Notes: a model not told the origin generated them from the sequence alone. Numbered from the stretch's first letter, positions 24,866 to 40,603 are shown. The stretch is DNA of 64,000 bases from an uncultured Pirellula sp. (GCA_903892355.1 CAITIE010000091.1:124001-188000), one strand, 5' to 3'. Numbers and translations: made by a program.

Positions 24866-26098
24866 ATGACCGAGCCAAAATCGTCAAAATCGGAGTTTTG
24901 GTCCCATCTCGCTGCTGGGCTGCAATCTCGAAAGCAAGCAAACCTATGGCGATCGTTGGTACCTGCCGAGGGGATCTCCGCAACCATGATCGAGCGGAAC
25001 GGGAAAAGCCTAGTCCACTTCGGTTCCAATGACTACTTGAGCCTGGCATGGCATCCCGAAGTGCGCGACCAATTCTTGTCCGCCGCAACCAAACCCAAGG
25101 TCGGAAGTGGTGCGAGCCCGCTCATCTGCGGCGCCGGCCCCGAATACCAAAACTTGGTCCACCAAATCGCATCGTGGAAAGGGCTCGATTCAGCCGTGGT
25201 CTTTTCGAGCGGATACGCGGCGAATGTAGGTGCCATTCGATCGGTGGCCTCACGCGAGGATCTTATTCTTTCCGATGCATGGAACCATGCTTGCTTGATC
25301 GATGGCTGCCAACTCTCCCGCGCCAAAGTCGTCGTCTATCCCCATGCTGATACCGATGCTCTCGAGCGGCTATTGGCCGAGCATCGATCCAATCACCGTT
25401 TTTCCTTTGTTGTGACCGATACCGTGTTCAGTATGGACGGAGATGTCGCGCCGATCGCACGTATCCATGAATTGTGCGAACAGTACGACGCCATCGGAAT
25501 CGCAGACGAAGCGCATGCGAGCGGGGTTATCGGGCCGCGCGGACGAGGTGTACTCGCAGCCCATGCAATCGATAGTACCGAGCCTAAGGACAAGACACCT
25601 TTTCATGCAGAACGATGGATTCAGACCGGGACACTCAGCAAAGCCATCGGTTGCAGCGGCGGCTACGTCTGCGGTTCCGAACTTGTAACTACATGGATGA
25701 TTCATCATGCCCGCTCCTGGATCTATTCGACCGCCATGCCTGCTGCCATCCTCTCCGCCGCAAGCAAAGCGATCGAGTTGCTGCAGTCGATGGACTCGCA
25801 ACGGCTACAACTCGCCGCCACCAGCAACCAACTCCGCAATAGACTTCTCGAAGGCGGCTTCAAAACTCGGCTCGATTCGACGCCGATCATTCCGATCTAC
25901 GTTTCCTCTCCAAGCGATGCACTTCGCGTGTCCCAACATCTCGCCGATTCGGGCTACTTCGTACCCGCCATTCGGCCGCCCACCGTCCCGCCCGACGGCT
26001 CGCTCCTTCGAGTCAGCCTGAACATCTCCCACTCCCCCGATCAGTTGGAGGGTTTGGTTCGAGCCCTCGAATCGGCAAGGCCCGAAAGCGTCCGTTAG
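24866..26098 (+). CDS. bioF: 8-amino-7-oxononanoate synthase or related alpha-oxoamine synthase
   Basis: This 410-residue PLP enzyme belongs to the alpha-oxoamine synthase family. Marks are FGSNDYLSLAWHPEV, GSGASPLICGAGPEY, VVFSSGYAANVG, DAWNHACLIDGCQLS, DTVFSMDGDVAPI, ADEAHASGVIGPRGRG and the Schiff-base lysine Lys259 in TGTLSKAIGCSGGY. BioF condenses pimeloyl-ACP and alanine in biotin synthesis; the fit is better than to KBL or ALA synthase, though no other bio gene is nearby. ATG at 24866 (MTEPKSSKS) is chosen because the upstream extension has no family similarity. Thioredoxin reductase follows after 248 bp. Confidence 0.85.
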   Translation: MTEPKSSKSEFWSHLAAGLQSRKQANLWRSLVPAEGISATMIERNGKSLVHFGSNDYLSLAWHPEVRDQFLSAATKPKVGSGASPLICGAGPEYQNLVHQIASWKGLDSAVVFSSGYAANVGAIRSVASREDLILSDAWNHACLIDGCQLSRAKVVVYPHADTDALERLLAEHRSNHRFSFVVTDTVFSMDGDVAPIARIHELCEQYDAIGIADEAHASGVIGPRGRGVLAAHAIDSTEPKDKTPFHAERWIQTGTLSKAIGCSGGYVCGSELVTTWMIHHARSWIYSTAMPAAILSAASKAIELLQSMDSQRLQLAATSNQLRNRLLEGGFKTRLDSTPIIPIYVSSPSDALRVSQHLADSGYFVPAIRPPTVPPDGSLLRVSLNISHSPDQLEGLVRALESARPESVR

Positions 26099-26346
26099 GG
26101 CTCGCCAACCTGCTACACTCCCCAAGACCCTTGCGATCCGCCGATTCGGTTGCAGCCGTTTCATTTCCACCCCTTTTGGGAACCGTGGGCAGGGAACTTC
26201 AGTCCTGGTGAAGGCTGTCGAACTGTGTTAAAACCTCACCCGGAACGCGGGGTACATCGAAGCACAATTCCCTTGGGTTTTGCCACTTCGCTCCCACGAT
26301 GGCGGCCTGTTTTTATTCGACGGACTCTGTTTTTGAGATTGAACGT

Positions 26347-27417
26347 ATGAGCAACATTGAAAATTGCATCATCATCGGAAGCGGACCAGCAGGTTGGTCT
26401 GCCGCCATTTACGCTGCTCGAGCGAATTTGCGTCCACTCCTTTTTGAAGGGGCGATGACCGAGGAAAACCGGGTCATGGGGCGATTCCCGATGGGACAAC
26501 TCGCTCAAACCACCGAAGTGGAAAACTACGCTGGGTTCCCTTCCGGAAAGCTGAAGGAGTTCCTCTCCTCAGCCATCGACCCCAGTCGGCAATACATGTT
26601 CCCACCGGTCGAAGAGCATGCGCACGCGGTAACCGGTCCCGAACTGATGGAACTGATGCGTCAACAAGCCACCAACTTTGGGACCCGAGTCATCACCGAT
26701 GATGTTGTCAGCGTCGACTTCTCGAAGCAGCCTTTGGTGCTCAACACCAGCGAGAATGGCTCCTACGAAACCCGAACGGTCATCATCGCCACCGGAGCCA
26801 GCGCAAACTACCTCGGGTTGCCCAGCGAAGAAAAATTCCGAAACCGAGGGGTCAGCGCATGCGCTGTCTGCGATGGTGCTCTGCCTCGATTCCGAAACAA
26901 GTCTCTCGTGGTCGTCGGTGGCGGTGACTCCGCGGTCGAAGAAGCGAGTTACCTGACCAAGTACGCCTCGAAGGTCTACTTGCTCCTCCGACGCGGCGAG
27001 ATGCGGGCGAGCAAGATCATGCAGGAACGAGCTCTGTCCAATCCAAAGATCGAGTTGGTCAAGTTCTCGGTCGTGGACGAAGTCCTTGGGGACGATGTAG
27101 ATCCGCGGGTCGGTGTCACCGGCGTTCGGATCAAGAACCTGCAGACCAATGACACCAGCGTCCTCGAGGCTACCGGCATGTTCCTCGCGATCGGCCATAC
27201 CCCCAACACCAAGTTCCTCGGTGGCCAAGTGGAAACGCACGAGAACGGCTATGTCGCTTGGAAGCAGCCTTATCGAACCATCACGAGTGTCCCCGGCGTC
27301 TTCGCCGCAGGAGACGTCGCGGATGATTACTACCGTCAAGCGATCACCTCTTCGGGCACAGGTTGCATGGCAGCACTCGACGCCGAACGGTTCCTCGCAA
27401 GCGCTGGATTCCACTAG
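26347..27417 (+). CDS. trxB: Thioredoxin reductase
   Basis: The flavoprotein passes electrons from NADPH to thioredoxin. The 356-residue chain has the FAD motif [13 protein letters not shown] (8-20), the NADPH motif [13 protein letters not shown], the redox-active Cys172-x-x-Cys175 in ACAVCDG and the C-terminal FAD segment [22 protein letters not shown]. An insert of about 30 residues (66-95) after the GFP motif lengthens it over Escherichia coli TrxB (about 320). ATG at 26347 is chosen; the frame is open to 26299. The uvrA start codon follows its stop with no gap. Confidence 0.94.
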   Translation: MSNIENCIIIGSGPAGWSAAIYAARANLRPLLFEGAMTEENRVMGRFPMGQLAQTTEVENYAGFPSGKLKEFLSSAIDPSRQYMFPPVEEHAHAVTGPELMELMRQQATNFGTRVITDDVVSVDFSKQPLVLNTSENGSYETRTVIIATGASANYLGLPSEEKFRNRGVSACAVCDGALPRFRNKSLVVVGGGDSAVEEASYLTKYASKVYLLLRRGEMRASKIMQERALSNPKIELVKFSVVDEVLGDDVDPRVGVTGVRIKNLQTNDTSVLEATGMFLAIGHTPNTKFLGGQVETHENGYVAWKQPYRTITSVPGVFAAGDVADDYYRQAITSSGTGCMAALDAERFLASAGFH

Positions 27418-33837
<6,420 letters not shown>

Positions 33838-33963
33838 GTGCGGATCGGGACGACAATGTGCTACGTTCCCAAATGTCGAGGCATCCGCACAGACAACGAA
33901 TGGCCACAACTGCTAGAATGCAGCTGTATCTCAGAACCCATCGTTTGAACTCGGAGATAGTTC

Positions 33964-36546
33964 ATGGGGCCAGCAGACCGAAATTCGAAGGCACATCAAT
34001 CGCGTCGCCGGCTCATGATGGAGACGCTCGAGAGTCGTTTGGCGATGACCGCGGAAGGTCAAACTTTCACCGTCGATCAATCTCTCGACACCTCCGGCTT
34101 GCTAGGGACCATTACAGGAACGATCCAATGGGGAGATGGTACCAGCAGTGTTGCGACGCTACTCAATCCCCCGGCGACAGGTTCCGTAAAAATCAAACTG
34201 GACTATTCCTATGACCAGTCGGGTTTCTTCGCCAGCAATGACCGCCGTCTTCTTTTACAAGCTGCCGCAGATCTGGTGGCGAGTAAGTTCACCGATACCC
34301 TCACCGCGATTCAACCGGTAGGTACCGACATTTGGGATGCCAAGTTCAAGAACCCCGCTACGGGCGTTGATGTTCTACGACGTAACATGACCATCAATGC
34401 CAATGAGCTTCTAATCTTTGCAGGAGCGAGGTCACTCGGAAGCGCCGAAGGTGGCAACGGAGATCGAGGTGGCTACTTTGTTCAGTCCAGTCGGCAAACA
34501 TTCATCGATACGGTGCAAGCGAGGGGGAACACCGGTGCCCTCGCGTCCCCTGCGACCGATGTTGGCCCTTGGGGTGGCTCAATCGCATTCGATACGAACA
34601 AGCAATGGTATTTTGGAACCGACCCCACCGGACTCAATTCCCAGCAACTTGACTTTCTCTCCGTCGCAGTGCACGAGTTCATTCACGTTTTAGGATTCGG
34701 ATCGACAGCCAGTTGGGACAACAAAGTCACCAACGGAAAATTCAATGGTGCCAGTGCCGTAGCAACCTACGGCGCTGCGGTTCCACTGGGCGATTCCGAT
34801 CATTTCGCCAACAGCCTTACCTTCGATGGTCAACGACCGACCATGGTCCCAATCCTGAACTCGGGAGAGCGATTGTTTCCGACCAAACTCGATTTGGTAA
34901 CCTTGAAGGATACCGGGTGGCAGCTGACCACACAGTCGATCCGCGTCACAGGAAACCATGTATTCGGAGACAATGGTACCTATCCTGGACAGATAACACT
35001 CCGAGGCTCACAGCTCGGATCCAAAACGGTCTCGTTGCCAGCAACGATCACCAATGCCAACCCAACACTGCTTGCTCCACCGAACGCTTCTGCCACCGCA
35101 GGCCAAGTATTGAGATTGTCTCAAGTCGGTAAATTCACCGATGCAGGTTTCGGAACAGCGAACACGAATCCACCGAAAAGCGAAACATTTACCTACCGAA
35201 TCGATTGGGGAGACGGGTCCGCGGTCGAAACAGGGAACGCGACCGTTACCACATTAGGTTCCGCGACCCAACCAACCGCGGGTTTCTTCGATGGTGCACA
35301 TACCTATGCTGCACCAGGCACCTACACGGTGTCCCTTCGAATCACCGACGACGATGGCGGGTTTGCGAATCAGTCCTTCCAAGTCGTCGTGGCTGTACCG
35401 CAGCAACTTTTAGTATCTGTTTCCAAGAATTCTTTTCCTGAAAACGGAGGAGCAGGCGTCTCCAGATTGACTGTGGAACGTATCGGTTTCAACAACGCTG
35501 TATCCTTGGATGTTCTACTGAACAGCAGCGATACGACGGAGGTTACGGTCCCAGCCAAGGTTACGATCGCAGCGGGAAGTTCTACGGCGAGCGTCGACGT
35601 AACCGCGGTGGATGATACGCTCCTCGACGGGACGATCCGCGCACTCCTTTCCGCCTCTGTGGGAACTCTCAAAAGCAATTCGGTCGAAGTCAACGTCACC
35701 GACTTTGAAACCATCCGTTTGTCCCTCGATCGCACCTCTATTTCTGAAGCAGCAGGGGCAGGAGCGGCGGTCCTCACGGTAACGCGATCCAACACCGACA
35801 ATGCAACTTCCCTCACCGTATCATTGACCAGCAGCGACACCACCGAAGCCACCGTACCACCGAACGTTACCATTCCGGCCAGCGCTGCGAGCACGACAGC
35901 GGGTGTGTCCGCCGTGGATGATGCACTATGGGATGGGGACCAAACAGTACGTTTCGCTGCCATTGCAGCGCTTTATCAAGCCATCGACACTAACCTCTTG
36001 GTTACCGACTACCAACCCATCGAACTTGCCGCTGCGCGGACGGACCTCCACGAAGACAATCCCGACCTTCGATCGACCACAGCATCGGTTTCCATCCGAT
36101 CCCCAGCCCCAACCGGTGGCGCGACGATCGATTTATCCGCGTCGATGAATGGTGTCTTGGTATTCCCGACTTCGGTCAAGATCCCAGCCGGTTCGTTGCG
36201 AGTCGAGTTTCCGATCAGCGTGATCAACGACACCTTACCGCAGGCATTTCGGGCGGTCACTCTACGGGCATCCGGGACCGGAATGGTGGCTGATACGCTG
36301 GTATTCAGCATCCGTGATTCCGACCCTGCACCATGGACCAATCCGGTGAACCCGTACGATGTCGACAACTCGGGACGAATGGATCCTCTGGACGTCTTGG
36401 TCGTGATCAACGAGATCAACCGAAGAGGCTCAAGGCAACTTGATCCTGTTTTAGATGCGGGATTACCCTTCGTCGACTCGACCCGCGACGGCTGGCTCGA
36501 CCCACTCGATGTTCTCGTTATTGTGAATGAAATCAATCGAGGTTGA
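33964..36546 (+). CDS. Secreted metalloprotease-like protein with PKD, Calx-beta-like and dockerin-like regions
   Basis: The 860-residue protein starts with the planctomycete LEPR-like export motif (RRRLMMETLESRLAM). Residues 30-310 form a peptidase-like domain with VAVHEFIHVLGFGS near 234-247, a metzincin-like HExxHxxGFG zinc signature. A PKD-type domain follows (WGDGS near 420, HTYAAPGTYTVSLRITDDDGG near 450-470), then three Calx-beta-like beta-sandwich repeats (about 485-700), a further beta region and a C-terminal dockerin-like pair (DVDNSGRMDPLDVLVVINEIN and a second DPLDVLVIVNEIN). It is probably cell-surface or secreted and calcium binding. Whether the protease is active is unproven. 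It stands alone between uvrA and the convergent rnpA. Confidence 0.78.
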   Translation: MGPADRNSKAHQSRRRLMMETLESRLAMTAEGQTFTVDQSLDTSGLLGTITGTIQWGDGTSSVATLLNPPATGSVKIKLDYSYDQSGFFASNDRRLLLQAAADLVASKFTDTLTAIQPVGTDIWDAKFKNPATGVDVLRRNMTINANELLIFAGARSLGSAEGGNGDRGGYFVQSSRQTFIDTVQARGNTGALASPATDVGPWGGSIAFDTNKQWYFGTDPTGLNSQQLDFLSVAVHEFIHVLGFGSTASWDNKVTNGKFNGASAVATYGAAVPLGDSDHFANSLTFDGQRPTMVPILNSGERLFPTKLDLVTLKDTGWQLTTQSIRVTGNHVFGDNGTYPGQITLRGSQLGSKTVSLPATITNANPTLLAPPNASATAGQVLRLSQVGKFTDAGFGTANTNPPKSETFTYRIDWGDGSAVETGNATVTTLGSATQPTAGFFDGAHTYAAPGTYTVSLRITDDDGGFANQSFQVVVAVPQQLLVSVSKNSFPENGGAGVSRLTVERIGFNNAVSLDVLLNSSDTTEVTVPAKVTIAAGSSTASVDVTAVDDTLLDGTIRALLSASVGTLKSNSVEVNVTDFETIRLSLDRTSISEAAGAGAAVLTVTRSNTDNATSLTVSLTSSDTTEATVPPNVTIPASAASTTAGVSAVDDALWDGDQTVRFAAIAALYQAIDTNLLVTDYQPIELAAARTDLHEDNPDLRSTTASVSIRSPAPTGGATIDLSASMNGVLVFPTSVKIPAGSLRVEFPISVINDTLPQAFRAVTLRASGTGMVADTLVFSIRDSDPAPWTNPVNPYDVDNSGRMDPLDVLVVINEINRRGSRQLDPVLDAGLPFVDSTRDGWLDPLDVLVIVNEINRG

Positions 36547-36563
36547 TCGATCTCCAATCAGAG

Positions 36564-36929
36564 TTACTTGTTCGGCAGCCGCCGGTCGAGCTTCTTGCTG
36601 AGATAGACGACCGAGCGTCGAATTGCTTCATGATCGGGCACTGCGCCTCGCTTGGGGCGAATGATCATGTCCAATCCTGCCGGTAACGCATCTTGCTGGC
36701 GCCGGAACGCTTCCCGGATCAAACGCTTCCAGCGGTTCCGTACAACGGCATTCCCGACACGGCGCGAGATAGATATTCCGAGCCGACAGCGGTCTGATTG
36801 GGATCGTATGGCATGAACAACGAGAACGTTGTCTGCAGCGACGGTGCCCGAACGAAAGACAAGCTCAAAATCACGTTGATGCGTGATTCGAGCTTGTTTG
36901 GGAAATCTCTGATTGGATTCGGAGGGCAT
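36564..36929 (-). CDS. rnpA: Ribonuclease P protein component
   Basis: The 121-residue basic protein is the protein subunit of RNase P, which trims the 5' leader of tRNA precursors. The family signature RNRWKRLIREAFRR is exact in type, preceded by LGISISRRVGNAV, with an N-terminal ITHQRDFELVFRSG. In most bacteria rnpA follows rpmH near the chromosome origin. Here it lies 19 bp downstream of rho and no rpmH is found in or near the gap. It is probably cotranscribed with rho. Confidence 0.95.
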   Translation of the reverse strand: MPSESNQRFPKQARITHQRDFELVFRSGTVAADNVLVVHAIRSQSDRCRLGISISRRVGNAVVRNRWKRLIREAFRRQQDALPAGLDMIIRPKRGAVPDHEAIRRSVVYLSKKLDRRLPNK

Positions 36930-36948
36930 AGCGCGAGCCTATGGCTGG

Positions 36949-38313
36949 CTAGTCCAAGATTTTCGCATTTGCGATCAGCTTGAGGAACTCTTGGTTGCTT
37001 TGAAAGCGACTCAATTGTTTGGTGAGTTGCTCCATAGCATCAACTGGGTTCATCGAGTTTAGGGTTCGTCGAATCATCGTCACTGCGTGATACGTTTCCG
37101 GATCGTGCAACAATTCTTCACGACGTGTACCTGACTGAGTGATGTCGATCGCCGGCCAAACACGTCGGTCGGCGAGTTTGCGATCGAGCACCAATTCCAT
37201 ATTTCCAGTACCCTTAAACTCTTGGAAGATCAATTCATCCATCCGCGATCCAGTATCGACGAGGGCCGTGCCGACGATGGTCAGCGAACCACCTTCGGCG
37301 AATGCCCGGGCGGTCGCGAAGAGTTTCTTCGGAATATCCATCGCCTTGATGTTCACACCGCCGGACATGGTAGGTCCGGAGTTGCCAACCCACTTGTTGA
37401 AGGCGCGAGCCAAACGAGTGATCGAGTCCATCAACAAGAAGACGTCTTTCCCCATTTCCGCGAGACGGCGGCAACGATCGATTACCAACTGGCTGAGCCG
37501 AACGTGCGAATCGACATCTTCATCGAGACTGCTCGCGATGACTTCACCGCGTGTCACACTGCGACGCATATCGGTGACTTCTTCAGGCCGCTCGTCGATC
37601 AACAGAACGATCAATTCGACGTCGGGATAATTCTCTGCAATACCGCGAGAGATATTTTGCAACATGATCGTCTTTCCCGAACGGGGCGGCGCGACGATCA
37701 AAGCGCGTTGGCCACGACCGAGCGGCGCGAGCAAATCGATTACGCGGTTAGTGATCGGTTGCTGGCCAACCTCGAGCCGCAACCACTTTTCAGGGTTGAT
37801 CGGAGTTAGTACTTCAAAGGTCTTCACCGAAGCGTAATCCTCTGGCTTCATCCCCTCAACGTCGATGATCTCTCGAACGCGTGGGCCTTGCGATCGCCGA
37901 GTCTGTTGCATTACCGCCCGGATCTTAAGGCCTTGACGCAATCGAAACTTTTCAATCATCGTCCCAGGTACGAATGGATCAGAACGCTCTCGGGAGTAGT
38001 TGTTTTCTGGTGATCGGAGAAAGCCATAACCGTTAGGATGCATTTCGAGCATCCCGAAGAACTCCACGCCGGGTTCTTCTTGAGGTTGTTGTTCAGTACG
38101 GGGGATTGGATTCCCCTCTTCGTCCAACTCCGGTTCGGCCGGAGCTGCATTTTCGTCCTGAGCCGGCGCCTGGTCATCGCGACCGAAGGCTTGTTGGTAA
38201 CCAGGCCCATGACGCCGACGAGGCCGACGGACGCGAGGGCGGGGACCACCCCCACCTGAGGAGCCCACATCGTCACCATGGATGCGAGAACGAAATCGCT
38301 TCTTTTTAGGCAT
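36949..38313 (-). CDS. rho: Transcription termination factor Rho
   Basis: Rho is the hexameric RNA helicase that ends transcription. Of 454 residues, the first 85 form an extension rich in Arg, Gly, Pro and Glu (RRPRRRHGPG, QAPAQDENAAPAEP) in place of the usual Rho_N helical bundle. The RNA-binding cold-shock domain follows (EFFGMLEMHPNGYGFLRS), then the ATPase with Walker A APPRSGKT, Walker B LLIDERPEEVTDM, SSLDEDVDSHVRLSQLVI, VFLLMDSITRLARAFN and the R-loop region. Such low-complexity N-terminal extensions occur in several phyla and can affect RNA binding. rnpA follows after 19 bp. A promoter-like sequence at 38853-38880 would give a leader of about 530 nt, compatible with Rho autoregulation. 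Confidence 0.96.
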   Translation of the reverse strand: MPKKKRFRSRIHGDDVGSSGGGGPRPRVRRPRRRHGPGYQQAFGRDDQAPAQDENAAPAEPELDEEGNPIPRTEQQPQEEPGVEFFGMLEMHPNGYGFLRSPENNYSRERSDPFVPGTMIEKFRLRQGLKIRAVMQQTRRSQGPRVREIIDVEGMKPEDYASVKTFEVLTPINPEKWLRLEVGQQPITNRVIDLLAPLGRGQRALIVAPPRSGKTIMLQNISRGIAENYPDVELIVLLIDERPEEVTDMRRSVTRGEVIASSLDEDVDSHVRLSQLVIDRCRRLAEMGKDVFLLMDSITRLARAFNKWVGNSGPTMSGGVNIKAMDIPKKLFATARAFAEGGSLTIVGTALVDTGSRMDELIFQEFKGTGNMELVLDRKLADRRVWPAIDITQSGTRREELLHDPETYHAVTMIRRTLNSMNPVDAMEQLTKQLSRFQSNQEFLKLIANAKILD

Positions 38314-38548
38314 AAATACGCAAATCCAGCAGAATGTCTTGAAAGGTATCCGTCCGCCTCGAAACTACCTGAATCAGCAACAGCGCGATTCAACGACAGC
38401 AAATAGGGACGAATGAAAGGTTGTTAAGATGAAAATGGAAGGGCTTATAATCACCCAAAATTGCCGGGACCCAACTCGCTTCGCAGCATTCCGCTGAGCT
38501 GAGGGCTTTTATGGCAGCAATCGTTTCCTGGATTGCATGCGTGTCGCC

Positions 38549-38614
38549 GTGACAGGGAAACCCAGTGAAGGGAAAACCCGGTTACGGGGAAACCCAATGA
38601 CAGGAAAGGAACCC
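38549..38614. repeat. Degenerate 16-bp tandem array in the rho leader region
   Basis: Three 16-bp units with the frame GTGA-AGGGAAAACCC (38549-38564, 38565-38580, 38581-38596) and a longer fourth (38597-38614) follow each other. On the rho-sense strand they would be in the proposed leader RNA, about 240-300 nt before the rho start. Confidence 0.7.
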
Positions 38615-38852
38615 ATCATAAGGATCGCGAAACCATCATCGGAATCCGCGACGACGAAAGGCAAACTGGCGAGCGACCTTGGCCTCTCTCAAGGAAAACC
38701 GTGGTCGCGTTAGGAAACTGGAGAGAACTCCGCTGCCAAATTAACTGGCTGAATCAACTGTTGGTGCCTACATGGTGGTAGAGTGCGTCACACGCCACAA
38801 AACTTTGCGGCTCACGCGTTGAGACGAAAGCCGTCCCTCACCAACTCCAGCA

Positions 38853-38880
38853 ATAGTACCGCTAAAGCTTGCTCTGTCAA
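38853..38880 (-). promoter_or_regulatory. Candidate sigma-70-type promoter for rho, with overlapping dyad
   Basis: On the minus strand TTGACA (38880-38875) is a perfect -35 box and TACTAT (38858-38853) a 4-of-6 -10 box, 16 bp apart. A 7-bp inverted repeat AAGCTTG/CAAGCTT (38865-38884) with a 6-bp spacer overlaps the -35 region and may be an operator. Transcription would begin near 38846. Confidence 0.4.
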
Positions 38881-38887
38881 GCTTGAT

Positions 38888-38920
38888 TGGGGGTGCGAAG
38901 GGCATTCCCCCATTTTTTTT
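38888..38920 (+). terminator. Intrinsic terminator-like hairpin upstream of the thioredoxin-YHS gene
   Basis: GGGGGTGC pairs with GCA and CCCCC (two-base bulge) around a 5-nt loop, followed by ATTTTTTTT. The T run is on the plus strand only. No plus-strand gene ends here, so it could end an unannotated short transcript or act as an attenuator 122 bp before the gene at 39042. Confidence 0.5.
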
Positions 38921-39041
38921 GCCGATTTTCGCTAATCGGATTCACCCGGACATCCGTTGTAACCGATGCGATGACTACGGTCTCGGTTGGACGGCGTTGC
39001 CGCGGGGATTCCGCGCTCCATCCGACCATGGTTCCTTGGGA

Positions 39042-40484
39042 ATGAGTGTGGCGATGGTTCAAACTATCATTAAAAACCTGCTGGGATTCGCTTTGATTGC
39101 CCTCGGTTTGCTCTGGGAAACGGCCAATCCGTGGATCACTCTGTCGAACTCTCTCCAAGCCGCCGGTCCTGGAGCAGCCCTCCGCAGTAGCCGGGAAATC
39201 CAATGGACGGAGAGCCTCGAAGATGCATTCCAAGCCGCCAAAATCTCGAACAAGCCGATCTTGATCCATTTCTATGGCGACAACTGCCCTCCGTGCAGGA
39301 TGCTTGAAAAGAAAGCATTCAAGGATCAAGGACTGATCGAAGCCATGCATGTCCATGTGATCCCCGTCCGCATCAACGCTGAGAAAGATCGTCCCTCCGC
39401 CGAGCGCTATAAAGTCAATCGCTGGCCGACCGACGTCTATCTCTTCCCTAACGGCGACGAGATTTATCGCGGCACTAGCAATCAAGACCCTACCGTCTTC
39501 GAAAAAACATTGGAACGTGTCGCGCTAAGAAACCGCGATTGGAACTTGGAACAACGGAGTATTGCCGAAGCTCGCGAACGCCGCCAAGATCGTCGATTGG
39601 CGGACATGAGCCACTCCGCACGCTCGGGTATCCCAGGCGATGGTACCGCTCCTGCTACTCATCCGGTCGTTTCGAAATCCTCCCAATGGACATCCGATGC
39701 CAAAGCGTCTGCCAAAGCGTCGAACACAACCGTCAAAGTCTCACTCACTGGAGCCAGCGATCCGGTAGACCGACCGGAGTCAACGCCGCGTAGCCAAGAA
39801 CCCAACTCAAGCAATCAACAGCTTGCCGCCCAACTAACGGCCGCCCAAACAACCGTTACGCAGCAACTTGGCCCACGCGCCGTTTCCAATCCTTACGCCA
39901 GCCAAGCTGTCCCACCATCGACGGCCATCGCGCCTGCAGTTGCAACACCATCAACCACAACGGCAATGCCTGCTGCTGCGCCACCAGTACCTGGTTTACA
40001 ATCAAGTGAGCCCCAACAAGCTGCCCCGGGAAGCGCGTTGACCGGTGGACAAATTGCACTCCTCACATCCGCCCCAGGCTTGAACGGCTATTGCCCTGTC
40101 GCACTTCAAAACGCAATTAGAAACCCCAATGCTCCTGGAGCAACAATCCCGTGGGTTCGAGGCAATCCTCAGTTTGCAGTTCGCCATCGAGGCCGCATCT
40201 ACCACTGCGAGTCGGAACAAGCAAGGACCACGTTGCTGGCCAATCCGGACCGATATGCTCCTGCGTTAAGCGGGTGCGACTTGGTCGAGTTTGCCAAGAC
40301 GGGTGATTGGGTAGACGGTAACTGCGAGTTCGGATTTATCGAACAGCGGACAGGTCGAGTCTTTCTTTTTTCGTCGAGAGCGAATTGCGAAGATTTCGCT
40401 CGAAACTGTGAGGCATACTCTCAAATGGTGGGCTCACCCGCCGAGCGAGTTGCGTCCGATGCTGCTGGCCCGGTCCAACGCTAA
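39042..40484 (+). CDS. Membrane-anchored thioredoxin-fold protein with C-terminal YHS-like domain
   Basis: The 480-residue protein has an N-terminal hydrophobic helix (about 10-26) acting as signal or anchor, a thioredoxin-like domain (about 55-160) with the redox motif CPPC at 82-85 and a cis-proline in RWPTDVYLF, a Pro/Ala/Ser/Thr-rich linker (about 200-340), and a C-terminal region (345-480) with GYCPVALQ, FAVRHRGRIYHC and FLANPDRYAPAL-like sequence typical of YHS domains, ending in a Cys-containing half-repeat (DGNCEFGFIEQRTG). YHS domains bind metals in some proteins. A role in extracytoplasmic thiol or metal handling is inferred. ATG 39042 (MSVAMVQ) is chosen because it opens directly on the hydrophobic helix. 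Confidence 0.78.
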   Translation: MSVAMVQTIIKNLLGFALIALGLLWETANPWITLSNSLQAAGPGAALRSSREIQWTESLEDAFQAAKISNKPILIHFYGDNCPPCRMLEKKAFKDQGLIEAMHVHVIPVRINAEKDRPSAERYKVNRWPTDVYLFPNGDEIYRGTSNQDPTVFEKTLERVALRNRDWNLEQRSIAEARERRQDRRLADMSHSARSGIPGDGTAPATHPVVSKSSQWTSDAKASAKASNTTVKVSLTGASDPVDRPESTPRSQEPNSSNQQLAAQLTAAQTTVTQQLGPRAVSNPYASQAVPPSTAIAPAVATPSTTTAMPAAAPPVPGLQSSEPQQAAPGSALTGGQIALLTSAPGLNGYCPVALQNAIRNPNAPGATIPWVRGNPQFAVRHRGRIYHCESEQARTTLLANPDRYAPALSGCDLVEFAKTGDWVDGNCEFGFIEQRTGRVFLFSSRANCEDFARNCEAYSQMVGSPAERVASDAAGPVQR

Positions 40485-40528
40485 CGGACGGAACCATTCC
40501 GGATTTACCACCGAGTTGCGTTTACGGC

Positions 40529-40556
40529 GATAAGTCTACGGGAATAAGTCTACGGG
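40529..40556. repeat. 14-bp tandem duplication 44 bp after a stop codon
   Basis: GATAAGTCTACGGG (40529-40542) and AATAAGTCTACGGG (40543-40556) are adjacent. They lie between the thioredoxin-YHS gene and the next plus-strand gene. Confidence 0.8.
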
Positions 40557-40603
40557 GAAAGAGGCTTGCGTCGCATTTCGACTCACAGGACAAGACGTCA
40601 TTT

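Larger units (their letters stand above)
38314..39041. other. Long divergent region between rho and the thioredoxin-YHS gene
   Basis: This 728-bp gap contains a degenerate 16-bp array (38549-38614), a candidate minus-strand promoter (38853-38880), a 7-bp dyad (38865-38884) and a plus-strand terminator-like hairpin (38888-38920). The rest has no open frame with family features. The thioredoxin-YHS frame is open from 38883, but nothing recognisable precedes 39042. Confidence 0.6.

Noticed and set aside
26099-26346. tRNA or riboswitch in the larger gaps, for example before trxB
   Set aside because: No cloverleaf with a GTTCGA-type T loop and no conserved riboswitch core could be traced in any gap by eye; a tRNAscan-SE and Infernal run would be needed to exclude them fully.
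36564-36929. Chromosome origin near rnpA
   Set aside because: No dnaA, rpmH or cluster of DnaA boxes (TTATCCACA type) was noticed nearby.
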